DNA of 64,000 nt from Lactobacillus sp. (GTDB lineage: Bacteria; Bacillota; Bacilli; Lactobacillales; Lactobacillaceae): the NCBI GenBank assembly GCA_022651245.1, contig JALCQM010000002.1, positions 31,047-95,046 on the forward strand, read 5' to 3'. Each line of letters starts with the position of its first letter. The first letter of the stretch is position 1. Position numbers and translations under genes: made by a program. The notes beneath the pieces were generated by a model. The model was not told the DNA's origin. It did not search any database and saw nothing but the letters and a program-made list of their open reading frames with translations. Positions 33,275 through 42,408 of this stretch are shown here, in pieces.

Positions 33275-33390
33275 ACCAGAGCGAAGCAAGCCGGTTTTAG
33301 CAATGTGTGTAAGGCAGCCTGGGTGCGTCGCGGCACGCGGCGTGACCGGGACGACTTACACGCAATTGCGTTGCTCGGCGCAGCTCGAGG
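33275..33390. repeat. Family P repeat, tandem copy 2 of 3
   Basis: Left GAGCGAAGCAAG pairs more weakly with TTGCTCGGCGCAGCTC on the right; GTGTAAG with CTTACAC; tip GTCGCGGCACGCGGC. Junctions with its neighbours share CTCGAGGAAACCAGAG, so the array likely grew by unequal exchange. Confidence 0.85.
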
Positions 33391-33392
33391 AA

Positions 33393-33512
33393 ACCAGAGC
33401 GGAGCAAGGACGAATTTAGGGGTGAGTATAAGGCAGCGTGACGCGTTATGGCGCAGCCATAGCGTGGCGCGATGACTTATACGCAGCCCCGTTGGCTTGC
33501 GGAGCTCGAGGA
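33393..33512. repeat. Family P repeat, tandem copy 3 of 3
   Basis: GAGTATAAGGCAGCGTGACG pairs with GCGATGACTTATAC; the tip is GTTATGGC-GCA-GCCATAGC, like the copy near 28.7 kb. Note GTATAAG/CTTATAC here versus GTGTAAG/CTTACAC in the other copies, a compensated change. Followed by about 80 bases with no further feature except the ribosome site of the phosphorylase. Confidence 0.85.
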
Positions 33513-33593
33513 AGCCAGAGTGCAGCCGCACGCCAGCTCGCTGTGACCGCGCAACCTATCAATAGCAGCAAGAAGACTTTGGGGGGATGAATC

Positions 33594-35867
33594 GTGACGA
33601 AGAGATTGTTTGAGATTGATCCGTGGGTGATTCAAACCACGGCGTTAGCCGCCGAAGATAAGCGGCTACAAGAAAGCATCACCGCCATCGGGAATGGTTA
33701 TATGGGGATGCGCGGTAATTTTGAAGAACACTATTCAGGCGACACACACCGCGGGATTTACCTTGCAGGCGTGTGGTTCCCGGACAAAACGCGGGTCGGC
33801 TGGTGGAAGAATGGCTATCCGGAGTATTTCGGCAAGGCGATCAACTCGCCAGATTTCTTGAGTATCCCGCTCACGGTTAACGGCGTGGATGTCGATTTGG
33901 CCAAGGTGCCATATCGTGATTTCCAGTTAAGCTTGGATATGCACACGGGGGTTTTGCGCCGGCAAGTGACCGTCACGATTGATGAGGCGGTGGTCCGTTT
34001 TTCCTTCCTGCGCTTCATGAGTAACCAGACGCAGCAGCTGGCGATCATCCAGGTGCAAGCGGAAGTGTTGGCGGGGACGGCGCAACTGACTTTTGCGCCG
34101 CGTATTGACGGGGACGTGCACAACGAAGACGCCAATTACGACGAAAGCTTCTGGGAACCCGTGGCGGTGGCGGCAAACCGCTTGACCATGGCGACTAAGC
34201 CTAACCCGTTTGGGACGCCGCGGTTTACCGTAACGGAGGAAATGGCCAACACGCTGACTGGCGATGGTGCCGTGGCGCGCGCGACCAGCCAAGACCAGCA
34301 AGCCGTGCAAGAAACCTTGACGACGACCTTGACTGCCGGCCAACAAGCGACCTTGGTGAAGCATGTGGCCGTGATCACGAGCCGGGATGTGGCGGCGGCG
34401 CAACAAGTTGCGGCGGCTCAAGCCGTGTTGGCTGCGGCGGTGGCGAAGCCCGTGGCAACGCACTTAGCGGAACACGCCGCCGTGTGGGCGCAACGCTGGG
34501 CCCGCAGTGATGTGCAGATTCAAGGCGATGACGCGGCGCAGCAAGGGATTCGCTTCAACATTTTACAGTTGTTCATGACGTATTACGGGGAAGACGCCCG
34601 CCTTAACGTCGGGCCTAAAGGCTTCACCGGTGAAAAATATGGCGGGGCAACGTACTGGGACACCGAAGCGTATATCGTGCCGATGTACCTCGCAACGGCG
34701 GCGCCGAACGTGACTGAGCATCTATTGGAGTATCGTTATGACCAATTGCCAGGGGCCTACCATAACGCCCGCCAACAAGGCTTGAAAGGCGCGTTGTACC
34801 CGATGGTGACGTTTGATGGCATCGAATGTCACAACGAGTGGGAGATCACTTTCGAGGAGATCCATCGTAATGCGAGCGTGGCGTTTGCCATTTATAACTA
34901 CACCGATTACACCGGCGACACGGATTACGTGTTGACCAAAGGCATCGACGTGTTGGTTGGCATTGCCCGCTTCTGGGCGGATCGGGTGCATTTTTCCAAG
35001 CGTAACGGCCAGTACATGATCCATGGCGTCACCGGCCCGAATGAATACGAAAACAACGTCAACAACAACTGGTACACCAACAAAATGGCCCAGTGGTGCT
35101 TGCGGTACACCTTGGACATTTTGACGCAAATAAGCGACAAAAAAGCGCAGGCACTGGCGGTTAGCGGTGCGGAAAAAGCGCAGTGGCAGGATATCATCGA
35201 CCGGATGTATCTGCCGGAAGACGCCGAATTAGGCATCTTCGTGCAACACGACGGCTACTTGGATAAAGATCTGCGTCCAGCGTCGGCACTGGACCCAGCG
35301 GAGCGTCCGCTGAATCAGCATTGGTCTTGGGATAAAATCTTGCGCTCGCCGTTCATCAAGCAAGCGGACGTCTTGCAAGGCATCTACTACTTGGATGACG
35401 CGTTTACGATGGATCAAAAACGGCGTAACTTCGACTTCTATGAGCCGATGACGGTGCATGAATCTTCCCTATCGGCATGTGTCCACAGTATCATCGCCGC
35501 CGAAATCGGTGAAGCCGACAAGGCCGTCGCGCTGTATCAGCGGACGGCGCGGCTGGATCTGGACAACTACAACAACGATACTGAAGACGGCCTGCACATC
35601 ACCTCGATGTCAGGCTCGTGGTTGGCGATCGTGCAAGGCTTCGCGGGGATGCGTCATAAGGACGGCCAACTGCGCTTCAAGCCGTTTTGCCCAGATAACT
35701 GGACGGGCTACCAGTTTAAGTTGAATTTCCGTGGTCGCCTACTGGTCGTCGCCGTCGACAACGCCGGCTGCACCTTGACGGTCGCAAGCGGCGACGCGTT
35801 GACCGTCCTGGTCGCAGACCAACCGGTCACGTTGACGCCAGGCGTGGCACAGCACTTGGCGAACTAA
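33594..35867 (+). CDS. GH65 maltose phosphorylase
   Basis: A 757-residue cytosolic GH65 enzyme, matching the length of Lactobacillus maltose phosphorylases, which split maltose with phosphate into beta-glucose 1-phosphate and glucose. The N-terminal domain precedes an (alpha/alpha)6 barrel with [14 protein letters not shown] and [18 protein letters not shown]. The Glu of GPNEYE at residue 484 corresponds to the catalytic Glu487 of the L. brevis enzyme. GTG 33594 follows GGGGGGATGA. Kojibiose or trehalose phosphorylase are alternatives. No beta-phosphoglucomutase gene is adjacent. Confidence 0.88.
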   Translation: MTKRLFEIDPWVIQTTALAAEDKRLQESITAIGNGYMGMRGNFEEHYSGDTHRGIYLAGVWFPDKTRVGWWKNGYPEYFGKAINSPDFLSIPLTVNGVDVDLAKVPYRDFQLSLDMHTGVLRRQVTVTIDEAVVRFSFLRFMSNQTQQLAIIQVQAEVLAGTAQLTFAPRIDGDVHNEDANYDESFWEPVAVAANRLTMATKPNPFGTPRFTVTEEMANTLTGDGAVARATSQDQQAVQETLTTTLTAGQQATLVKHVAVITSRDVAAAQQVAAAQAVLAAAVAKPVATHLAEHAAVWAQRWARSDVQIQGDDAAQQGIRFNILQLFMTYYGEDARLNVGPKGFTGEKYGGATYWDTEAYIVPMYLATAAPNVTEHLLEYRYDQLPGAYHNARQQGLKGALYPMVTFDGIECHNEWEITFEEIHRNASVAFAIYNYTDYTGDTDYVLTKGIDVLVGIARFWADRVHFSKRNGQYMIHGVTGPNEYENNVNNNWYTNKMAQWCLRYTLDILTQISDKKAQALAVSGAEKAQWQDIIDRMYLPEDAELGIFVQHDGYLDKDLRPASALDPAERPLNQHWSWDKILRSPFIKQADVLQGIYYLDDAFTMDQKRRNFDFYEPMTVHESSLSACVHSIIAAEIGEADKAVALYQRTARLDLDNYNNDTEDGLHITSMSGSWLAIVQGFAGMRHKDGQLRFKPFCPDNWTGYQFKLNFRGRLLVVAVDNAGCTLTVASGDALTVLVADQPVTLTPGVAQHLAN

Positions 35868-35897
35868 GTGAATGCCGGTTTAACGCGATAAACAAAT

Positions 35898-35947
35898 ATG
35901 GCCCCTGTAAACTCGATTCGGGTTTACAGGGGCCATGCTTGTTTTCT
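35898..35947 (+). terminator. Terminator of the maltose operon
   Basis: ATGGCCCCTGTAAAC (35898-35912) and GTTTACAGGGGCCAT (35922-35936) pair perfectly and are followed by GCTTGTTTTCTT. Confidence 0.85.
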
Positions 35948-36013
35948 TAGTTGTGCTTGTCTTGGCAAATTCCCCGGGCTACACTATAACAGGAACTGCG
36001 AAGGAGGCCGCGC

Positions 36014-36892
36014 GTGCGAAAACGACAGTGGTGGGGCATTTGGTTGCTCCTAGTCTTGGTATTGGTCGGTTGCGGTAAGCGCCCGGCGGAACATGATGGT
36101 AAGCTCAATGTGGTCACGAGTGTCGACTTCTATGCTGAAGTAGCGGAAGCGGTGGTCGGTCACTACGGGCATGTGACCAGCGTGATCAACGATCCCGCGA
36201 TCGACCCTCATGATTACGAACCGACCGTCGCCACAGGCAAGTTGGTGGCGCAAAGTGACTTGGTGCTGACCAACGGGGCGGGGTATGATTCGTGGATGAC
36301 GAAACTTACGCGCGCCGAACCCCACGTAGCGGTTTTGTCTGCGGCTAAAGTGGTCGGGGTCCGCGATGGTGAGAATGAACATATTTGGTATAAACCCACG
36401 GCGATGCCGAAGCTGGCGACGGCTTTGGCTAAGCGCTTGGGTAAGCTCGACCCGCAGCACCGTGCCGCGTTTCAAGCCAATGCCACCCGGTACATCCAGC
36501 ATCTGCAGCCGCTGATGCACCAGATCGACCAGCTACAGGCCCAGCGTCAGCGTTCGGCCGTTGCGGTTTCGGAACCGGTATTTGATAACGCCTTAACGTA
36601 CATGGGCTACCACGTCGTCAACAGCCATTTTGCTGCGGCAATTGAAGAAGGCACCGATCCGAGCCCGACGGATATCCGGACGCTGAATGCGCAGATGAAA
36701 GCTGGCCAGATCGCCTTTTTCGTCTTGAACACGCAAGTCGATAGTAAGATTGTGACCAACGCGGTGGCGACGGCCAAGGCAAACCACGTCCCAATCCTCA
36801 AGGTGACGGAGACGCTGCCCAAAGGCCTGACTTACACGAGTTGGATGCAGAAACAGTACCGGGCGCTGGCGAAAATTCAAGCCGCGCAGTGA
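36014..36892 (+). CDS. Zinc/manganese-type binding lipoprotein (ZnuA/TroA family)
   Basis: A 292-residue metal-binding lipoprotein. The signal peptide ends in VLVGC (Cys near residue 20). Family A-1 ligand positions appear as DPAIDPHDYEPT (His), ENEHIWYK (His) and DPSPTDIRTL (Asp). It has no His-rich loop and no adjacent permease or ATPase genes. GTG 36014 lies six bases after AAGGAGG. A zinc enzyme, alpha-carbonic anhydrase, starts ten bases downstream, so the pair may form a zinc-linked operon. Mn is an alternative ligand. Confidence 0.87.
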   Translation: MRKRQWWGIWLLLVLVLVGCGKRPAEHDGKLNVVTSVDFYAEVAEAVVGHYGHVTSVINDPAIDPHDYEPTVATGKLVAQSDLVLTNGAGYDSWMTKLTRAEPHVAVLSAAKVVGVRDGENEHIWYKPTAMPKLATALAKRLGKLDPQHRAAFQANATRYIQHLQPLMHQIDQLQAQRQRSAVAVSEPVFDNALTYMGYHVVNSHFAAAIEEGTDPSPTDIRTLNAQMKAGQIAFFVLNTQVDSKIVTNAVATAKANHVPILKVTETLPKGLTYTSWMQKQYRALAKIQAAQ

Positions 36893-36902
36893 GGAGAAGA
36901 GC

Positions 36903-37532
36903 ATGGCAATTCTCAATTATCACGACCAAGCACACTGGCACAATGGCTTCGGTCAGCAACAATCCCCAATTGAACTGAGTCAAAAAACGGCGACGTCGGT
37001 GTCTTCGCTACCGGTGCGCATCGTGGCCCCGTATGCGATGCAGCGCGAACTTGATGATGACACGACCGTCAAGCTCCTGGGACAGGGCACGATCGCCATT
37101 GGGGCGCGGCAGTATACCTGCGTGCAAGTCCATTTTCACGTGCCTGTCGAGCATGTCACCGAGATGCCAGCGGCCTTGGAAGTTCACCTGGTGCACCAAA
37201 CGACGCTGGGACAACTGTGTGTCATCGCGATCCGGCTCGTGCTCGGGGCGCCTGCGCCTGCGTTGGCGCAGGTGATCGCTGATTATACGCCACAACCACA
37301 TGCCGTCCACAGTGATTTGACCGGGTTAGTGCCGGCGCATGCGCACGTTTTCCACTATCTGGGGTCGTTAACCACGCCGCCGTTGACAGAAGGGGTCGAG
37401 TGGTATGTGCTCGACGCGCCGACAGCCACCGTGAGTGCCGAGCAAGTCGCGTGGTTTGCCGCGCATTACCCAGAGAACAACCGCGCCGTGCAACCGTTGG
37501 CTGGACGCGTGGTCGAACAGTTTACTTATTAG
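36903..37532 (+). CDS. Alpha-class carbonic anhydrase
   Basis: A 209-residue cytosolic enzyme (no signal peptide) interconverting CO2 and bicarbonate. Zinc ligands are the two His of VHFHVPVEH near residue 77 and the His of EVHLVHQ near residue 97. QSPIEL at residue 20 and HYLGSLTTPPLTEGVEWYVL complete the alpha-class pattern. Most bacterial alpha enzymes are exported, so the absence of a leader is notable. Bicarbonate from it could feed the carbamoyl-phosphate synthase encoded at 50-54 kb. Co-transcribed with the metal-binding lipoprotein. Confidence 0.93.
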   Translation: MAILNYHDQAHWHNGFGQQQSPIELSQKTATSVSSLPVRIVAPYAMQRELDDDTTVKLLGQGTIAIGARQYTCVQVHFHVPVEHVTEMPAALEVHLVHQTTLGQLCVIAIRLVLGAPAPALAQVIADYTPQPHAVHSDLTGLVPAHAHVFHYLGSLTTPPLTEGVEWYVLDAPTATVSAEQVAWFAAHYPENNRAVQPLAGRVVEQFTY

Positions 37533-37537
37533 GCAGA

Positions 37538-37591
37538 CAAACAAAGCCTCTTGCGAACCTGAATTTTCAGGTTGGCAGGAGGCTTTGTTTG
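37538..37591. terminator. Bidirectional terminator after carbonic anhydrase
   Basis: CAAACAAAGCCTC (37538-37550) pairs with GAGGCTTTGTTTG (37579-37591); an inner AACCTGAA/TTCAGGTT stem reinforces it. Confidence 0.87.
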
Positions 37592-37649
37592 AGTTGACCG
37601 GGCTGAGATGGTGTATGAGCTGAATCCTTAAATTGTGTCCTGGTCGGGT

Positions 37650-38000
37650 TTAATTTGTAGAAGTCGTCATCGCCTGATTAAAGTCGTTTCCCCAAGTCGC
37701 CATCGCCATGATTACAGGCGCAAGTGTTTTGCCAAAGGCGGTTACCGAATAATCTGTGACCGCAGGAGACACGGAGTAGACGTGTTTTTGGATCAGCTGG
37801 TCTTGTTCCAGTTCGGCTAATTGGCGCGCGAGCATCCGTGGGGCGCAGCCAGGAATTTTTGCGTTTAATTCACCGAAGCGTTGCGTCGGGTTTTGGAGCA
37901 GGTGATATAAGATCACGGATTTCCATTTTCCGGCAATAAATTGAATGGTGCTCTCGACCGGGCACCCGTCTTGGCAATCAAAAATTTTACGTTTTTTCAT
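37650..38000 (-). CDS. HxlR-family regulator
   Basis: A 116-residue winged-helix protein of the HxlR/MarR-like group. FDCQDGCPVESTIQFIAGKWKSVILYHLL gives the N-terminal cysteine and the KW motif; members such as YodB and HypR sense quinones or disulphide stress through such a Cys. Start ATG 38000 lies seven bases after AAAGGA; ATG 38006 is too close. It is divergent from a quinone-reductase-like gene and likely represses it. Confidence 0.88.
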   Translation of the reverse strand: MKKRKIFDCQDGCPVESTIQFIAGKWKSVILYHLLQNPTQRFGELNAKIPGCAPRMLARQLAELEQDQLIQKHVYSVSPAVTDYSVTAFGKTLAPVIMAMATWGNDFNQAMTTSTN

Positions 38001-38065
38001 GGGCATTTCCTTTAGCTAGTGACAAAAAGTGCAGTATTGCAGGCGCCACTGTGCTGACCTATCAT

Positions 38066-38078
38066 TTACTAAAAGTAA
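38066..38078 (+). promoter_or_regulatory. Palindrome between HxlR and oxidoreductase genes
   Basis: TTACT-AAA-AGTAA is a perfect 13-bp palindrome just before the ribosome site of the oxidoreductase gene. TACT/AGTA half-sites recall YodB boxes, but the spacing is shorter, so operator identity is tentative. Confidence 0.45.
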
Positions 38079-38093
38079 GAGGAGGACAGCAAA

Positions 38094-39122
38094 GTGACAA
38101 ATATGCAAGCAGTTGGTTTCACCAAGAGTTTACCCATCAGTGACCCTAACAGTCTACAAGAATTTCAAATTGAACGGCCAGTCGCCACGGGACACGATTT
38201 ACTCATCCGCGTTTCGGCCGTTTCGGTCAATCCAGTTGACGTCTTACAACGCGCAAACACAGGCTATGACGAGTCTACGCCGCGGATCCTTGGCTTCGAT
38301 GGCGTCGGGACGGTGACCGCCGTGGGTGATGCGGTCAGCCTTTTTCAGGTTGGCGAGCGGGTCTATTATTCAGGCGAGGTGACCCGACCAGGCAGCGATG
38401 CCGAATACGAATTAGTCGATGAGCGTATTGTCGCGCTCGCACCTAAGACGCTTGATGACGCAGATGCGGCCGCTATCCCGTTAACCGGGTTGACGGCGTG
38501 GGAAGCGTTGTTTGAAATCTTGGGCATCGATCCTGCTGACCGCGCCGGTAATCGGCGACGAACGATCCTCTTGATTAATGGTGCCGGTGGTGCCGGCTCG
38601 ATGGCTGTGCAACTTGCACATTGGGCGGGGCTGCACGTCATTGCCTCTGCCTCAAGGCCGGAAACCAGTGCGTGGGTCACCAAGCTGGGGGCAGACGAGG
38701 TGGTGAATCATCGCCACAACTTGATCAATGAGGTCAGGGCACGCGGACACCAAAATGTTAATTACATTTTCGATTTGCACAGTGTGGACCGGCACTGGGA
38801 TGAAATGACCGAATTGATCGCACCTGCTGGCCGCATGGTTTCGATCACGCGCGCCAAAACACCCCTGGCGCTAAGCCCACTCAAGGACAAGCGGGCCTCG
38901 TTCGGCTGGGAGTTGGTCTTCAGCAAGGCGCTGTATCACACCCCGGATTTGATCTCGCAACATGAGATCCTGACGAAGATCGCGCGCCTGTTGGACCAAG
39001 GCGAACTCGTGCCCACGACCACTAAAGTGCTCACGCCGCTCACGGTCGCCAACTTGAAGGCCGCGCATGAGGCCGTTGAAAGTGGTCGGATGATCGGTAA
39101 AGTAGTCGTTGCAAACCAGTAA
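38094..39122 (+). CDS. Zinc-independent alcohol dehydrogenase/quinone oxidoreductase (MDR family)
   Basis: A 342-residue medium-chain reductase. The GroES-like half includes VSVNPVDVLQRANTG and GFDGVGTVTAVGDAVSLF; the Rossmann half has INGAGGAGSMAVQLAHWAGLHVIASAS near residue 165 (NADPH site). Zinc-binding cysteines are absent, as in quinone oxidoreductases. GTG 38094 lies eight bases after GGAGG. Divergent from an HxlR regulator, an arrangement common for quinone/aldehyde stress genes. Confidence 0.89.
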   Translation: MTNMQAVGFTKSLPISDPNSLQEFQIERPVATGHDLLIRVSAVSVNPVDVLQRANTGYDESTPRILGFDGVGTVTAVGDAVSLFQVGERVYYSGEVTRPGSDAEYELVDERIVALAPKTLDDADAAAIPLTGLTAWEALFEILGIDPADRAGNRRRTILLINGAGGAGSMAVQLAHWAGLHVIASASRPETSAWVTKLGADEVVNHRHNLINEVRARGHQNVNYIFDLHSVDRHWDEMTELIAPAGRMVSITRAKTPLALSPLKDKRASFGWELVFSKALYHTPDLISQHEILTKIARLLDQGELVPTTTKVLTPLTVANLKAAHEAVESGRMIGKVVVANQ

Positions 39123-39228
39123 TTTTATAGATCAGAATGCCCCGTTCTGTTGAGGATAAGGTTGTGCCGCTTATGACCTTAAAAGACACTGTGGCCGAGA
39201 GACAAAAAAATAATTTTGCCAGCTACCG

Positions 39229-39287
39229 TTGACTTTAATTGATCGATCAATTATTATTGGCGTCAGTTAATTAATTGACCAATCATT
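39229..39287 (+). promoter_or_regulatory. Promoter with two TetR-type operators before esterase-tetR
   Basis: TTGACT (39229-39234), 17 bases, TATTAT (39252-39257). The spacer holds the perfect palindrome AATTGATCGATCAATT (39237-39252). A second, imperfect box AATTGACCAATCATT lies at 39273-39287. The operon encodes a TetR regulator, so autorepression is likely. Confidence 0.72.
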
Positions 39288-39303
39288 TAAAAGAAGGCAG
39301 ACC

Positions 39304-40251
39304 ATGACAAAATTACAACCAGCACAACGTACGCCGATTTCTCCGGCCGCACGGCAGATGCTTGCAGGGTTCAAGTATATCAATATCCCCAGTTTTGTGC
39401 CGATCACGCCTCGCTTTGTGGCCCGCATTCGGACCCAGTTTCAGGCGGGAGAAGATGTGATCGAAGAAGGCCTCATCGCAGCGGGCCAATTGACGACAAC
39501 GCCTGTGACCTTCAATGGGGTCTCAGGGCTTAAGATCACGGGACCACAGACCAATGACGCAGGACCCGTGATCGTGAATGTCCATGGCGGCGGCTTTATC
39601 ATGGGCACCGCTCGGGAGCGCACCGCATTATTGGCAGCAACCGAGACGAATTTGCCGGTGTACTCGGTCACGTATCCATTGGCGCCAGAAGGCCAAGCGC
39701 CAGCTGTGGTGCAGCAGGTCCTGGATTTTTACCGCGGTGTACGGGCGCTGGTCGGTGACCGCCCGATCGTGATGAGCGGGAGTTCTGCAGGGTCGGGGAT
39801 TGCCGCTGCGGTCGTGGAACAGGCCCATGACCAACAAGTCCCGTTGCCGGCCGCCATGATCTTGTTTTGCCCGGCGCTGGATATTTCGGGAAATGGCGAT
39901 TCCGCCATTTTTAACGAAAAACGGGACGTGGGCTCTGCTAAGATGGCGCTGCGCCTGGCCAAGTTGTATATTGGGGACAACGACCCGTGCGCCCCGGTCG
40001 TTTCCCCGCTATACGGGGAGATCGGCGCCTGGTTTCCACCGACCTTTATGAGCACTGGCACGCGTGACATCATGTTGAGTAACGTGCTCCGTTTTAGCGA
40101 TAAGCTACAAGCGGCGGGGGTGGTGCACACGGCAGTGATCAAAGAGGGGATGTGGCATGGGTTCAACTGGGAACCGCAACTACCGGAAGCCGTGGCGACG
40201 CGGCAGGCCGCTTGGCAGTTCATTCAAGCACACACGGAGGCAAGGCATTAA
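39304..40251 (+). CDS. Alpha/beta hydrolase (HSL-type esterase)
   Basis: A 315-residue cytosolic esterase of the hormone-sensitive-lipase group. The oxyanion motif is VHGGGFIMG near residue 95, the nucleophile elbow is SGSSAGSG near residue 160, the acid is in TGTRDIMLSN, and the base is in MWHGFNWEPQLPEA. Its stop codon overlaps the start of the following TetR gene (TAATG), so the two are translated together. Natural ester substrate unknown. Confidence 0.9.
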   Translation: MTKLQPAQRTPISPAARQMLAGFKYINIPSFVPITPRFVARIRTQFQAGEDVIEEGLIAAGQLTTTPVTFNGVSGLKITGPQTNDAGPVIVNVHGGGFIMGTARERTALLAATETNLPVYSVTYPLAPEGQAPAVVQQVLDFYRGVRALVGDRPIVMSGSSAGSGIAAAVVEQAHDQQVPLPAAMILFCPALDISGNGDSAIFNEKRDVGSAKMALRLAKLYIGDNDPCAPVVSPLYGEIGAWFPPTFMSTGTRDIMLSNVLRFSDKLQAAGVVHTAVIKEGMWHGFNWEPQLPEAVATRQAAWQFIQAHTEARH

Positions 40252-40838
40252 TGCGCGAACGAGACACGGAGAAGCAGAAGCGAATTTTAGCAGCCGCTGG
40301 GCAAATCGTGATGACCGAAGGGATCGCAGCGGTTTCTTTGAGCAAAATTGCCAAGGCCGCCGGGATCGCGTCTGGCACGCTGTACACCTATTTCAAGGAC
40401 AAAGACGATATGCTCAAAGCCCTCTACTTACACCACAAAACGGCAATGGCACAGGCAACGATCACGTTTGATCCAGATGGGGACCCCGAACAGGAGCTGG
40501 TGAACTATATGGCGCTCGTCTACGCCTATGCACAGCACCACCTCGCCGACATGTTGCTGATTCGCGAGTTCAACCAGTCACCGGTTTTGCAACAGCTCGG
40601 CATTGATCGTGCGCAGGCATATGCGGGCTATGAACCGATTATGCGGCTGACCGAGCGTGGCGTGGCGGCGGGCGTCTTTATGCCTGTCGTGTTCAACGTG
40701 TTGATGTCATACGCCTACACACCGGTGGTTGAGTACGCGGTGGCGGTGGCTAACGGGATGATCGATCCGCAGCAGGTCCCTTTTGAACGGATCCAGATGT
40801 TGTCGTGTCGCGCCATCTTAGTGCACCCACGCGCCTAA
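40251..40838 (+). CDS. TetR-family regulator
   Basis: A 195-residue TetR protein. The HTH is AVSLSKIAKAAGIASGTLYTYFKDKDDML (residues 25-53). It is translationally coupled to the esterase gene. The palindromes at 39237-39252 and 39273-39287 are the likely binding sites, giving a self-regulated esterase operon. The ligand is probably a lipophilic ester or alcohol, by inference only. ATG 40251 is used; a slightly longer open frame upstream lies within the esterase gene. Confidence 0.9.
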   Translation: MRERDTEKQKRILAAAGQIVMTEGIAAVSLSKIAKAAGIASGTLYTYFKDKDDMLKALYLHHKTAMAQATITFDPDGDPEQELVNYMALVYAYAQHHLADMLLIREFNQSPVLQQLGIDRAQAYAGYEPIMRLTERGVAAGVFMPVVFNVLMSYAYTPVVEYAVAVANGMIDPQQVPFERIQMLSCRAILVHPRA

Positions 40839-40860
40839 TTTTTGGAAAAAAGGTGATAGG

Positions 40861-41385
40861 ATGAGCGATCTTCAAACAGGGCTAACGACTGCGCGCTTAA
40901 CGCTGCGATATTTTCAACCAGAGGATGCAGACGACCTGTTCTTATTGTTTCAAGAGCCCAAAACGCTGCGCTTAACCCGGTATCAAGGGGTGCAGACGCG
41001 CGCAGAGTTTGACCAGGTGTTTACGACGCATTTTCTGCATAATCCGACGGCCGTGGCGATCCGCTACCCGCTCGACGGGGCCGTGATCGGTTTTATCGAG
41101 ATGCATACCGGTGGGGTGTTGACCTACGCCATCCGGCAGGCTTTTTGGAATCGCGGCTTGGTGACGGAAGCGGGGCGCGCGTTTGTGGACGCGATGTTTG
41201 CGACCCAACCAATTACGTCGGTCATGGGCGAGTTTGCCAACGAGAACCGGGCCTCCGGGCGGGTTCTGGCGAAGATGGGACTGCACTATGTCGGCGAAAT
41301 TGGGCCGTTTCCGAAACCAGATGGTGAAGACACCATGGTGACGCAGTATGCGATTCAGCGAGACGAGTGGGCCGCTCGCCGCTGA
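40861..41385 (+). CDS. GNAT acetyltransferase (RimJ/RimL type)
   Basis: A 174-residue GNAT of the acetyltransf_3 group. TARLTLRYFQPEDADDLFLLF is the typical N-terminal strand-helix, and NRGLVTEAGRAFVDAMF is the acetyl-CoA region. ANENRASGRVLAKMGLHYVGE is the characteristic C-terminal segment. Such enzymes modify N-termini of ribosomal proteins or small amines; substrate unknown. AAAGGTGATAGG gives the ribosome site, 22 bp after the TetR gene. Confidence 0.88.
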   Translation: MSDLQTGLTTARLTLRYFQPEDADDLFLLFQEPKTLRLTRYQGVQTRAEFDQVFTTHFLHNPTAVAIRYPLDGAVIGFIEMHTGGVLTYAIRQAFWNRGLVTEAGRAFVDAMFATQPITSVMGEFANENRASGRVLAKMGLHYVGEIGPFPKPDGEDTMVTQYAIQRDEWAARR

Positions 41386-41454
41386 CTAGGCTTGGCAGCG
41401 GCTTGGACATTTGCTATACTCAATCCCTTAATTCGAGTTAATGGGAGGGTCAAA

Positions 41455-41859
41455 ATGAATCAAGCAGACTTTGAAGCGTTTGTGGCCAAATTGCCGAATG
41501 TTGAACGTGAGGACAATTTTGGTTACGCCTTTTTCTTTGTCGGTAGCGACCATCGCCTACCGTTTGTGAGCTTTGCGGCCGCCGACAATGCCTATGATGC
41601 CGTGTCTCAACTTGATCGTGCCGGCATTTTTCGTATCAACATTGGCGTCAGCAAGGCAAGCTTTCAGGCTTTGGTAGGGGAATCAAGCAATCGCGATTAC
41701 ACCGCCGTCAACACGTTTTTGCCACACCCGCAATACGCGGCGCGAAACTTTATTTGTATCCTCAATCCTGAAGGGCCCAACGTGCAAAAGACGAAAACTT
41801 TGATCGAAGAAGCCCACGCGCTCGCGAGCCGCCAAGCGGAGAAAACCAATAAACACTGA
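41455..41859 (+). CDS. DUF6194-like protein
   Basis: A 134-residue soluble protein. EDNFGYAFFFVGSDHRLPFVSFAAADNAYD, LDRAGIFRINIGVSKASFQALVG, DYTAVNTFLPHPQYAARNFICILNP and a final helix match the pattern I know for the DUF6194 group of small alpha/beta proteins. No biochemical function is known to me. ATG 41455 follows GGGAGGG. Terminator downstream. Confidence 0.75.
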   Translation: MNQADFEAFVAKLPNVEREDNFGYAFFFVGSDHRLPFVSFAAADNAYDAVSQLDRAGIFRINIGVSKASFQALVGESSNRDYTAVNTFLPHPQYAARNFICILNPEGPNVQKTKTLIEEAHALASRQAEKTNKH

Positions 41860-41869
41860 TGAATACAAC

Positions 41870-41914
41870 AAAGGCCACTGATCGCGGGGTGCAAACCCGT
41901 GACCAGTGGCCTTT
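41870..41914. terminator. Terminator after DUF6194-like gene
   Basis: AAAGGCCACTG (41870-41880) pairs with CAGTGGCCTTT (41904-41914), enclosing a GCGGGGT/ACCCGT inner stem. Confidence 0.8.
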
Positions 41915-42040
41915 ACGATTTAAACCGGGGACTACTTGCATTTGTCGTTTGTTGCCGCGGAGAGTATCCTGATGTTGGTGGTGAATCGCACTGACTTGGG
42001 CGACCAGGTCAGTGCGACGAGCCGGTGAAAAGAGGGAACC

Positions 42041-42367
42041 ATGACGGGATATTTATTATTGTTGCTGGCAATTTTGGGTGAATTATTAGGCACGAACTTG
42101 TTAAAAGCCGCTAACGGCTTTACCGTGTTTTGGCCGACGATTGGATCGTTGTTGGCGTATGGCGCCTGTTTTTACTTCTTGTCATTGTCGCTCAAAACGC
42201 TCAACCTAAGTGTCGCGTATGCCTTGTGGGCAGGGTTGGGGATTTTGTTGACAACGATCGTGGCCGTCTTGGTTTGGAAAGAAGCGCTGAGCCTGCCCAA
42301 TATCTTGGGGATTGCCTTGATCGTGATTGGTGTTGTCGTCTTGAACCTGTCCGGGCTGAAGCATTAG
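42041..42367 (+). CDS. SMR-family small multidrug/guanidinium efflux protein
   Basis: A 108-residue protein with four membrane helices. The first helix carries the essential Glu14 in LAILGELLGTNLLKAANGF, and the later WAGLGILLTTIVAVLVWKE and ALIVIGVVVLNL match the SMR fold, which works as an antiparallel dimer driven by protons. Substrates may be quaternary cations or guanidinium; no guanidine riboswitch was found upstream. The YjbR-like gene follows. Confidence 0.9.
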   Translation: MTGYLLLLLAILGELLGTNLLKAANGFTVFWPTIGSLLAYGACFYFLSLSLKTLNLSVAYALWAGLGILLTTIVAVLVWKEALSLPNILGIALIVIGVVVLNLSGLKH

Positions 42368-42408
42368 GCTACCATCACCCAATAACTGGCCAGCCAAGGG
42401 GGGAGACC

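Noticed and set aside
33154..33512. CRISPR-like array
   Set aside because: Units are about 118 bases, palindromic and joined directly; there are no regular unique spacers and no cas genes.
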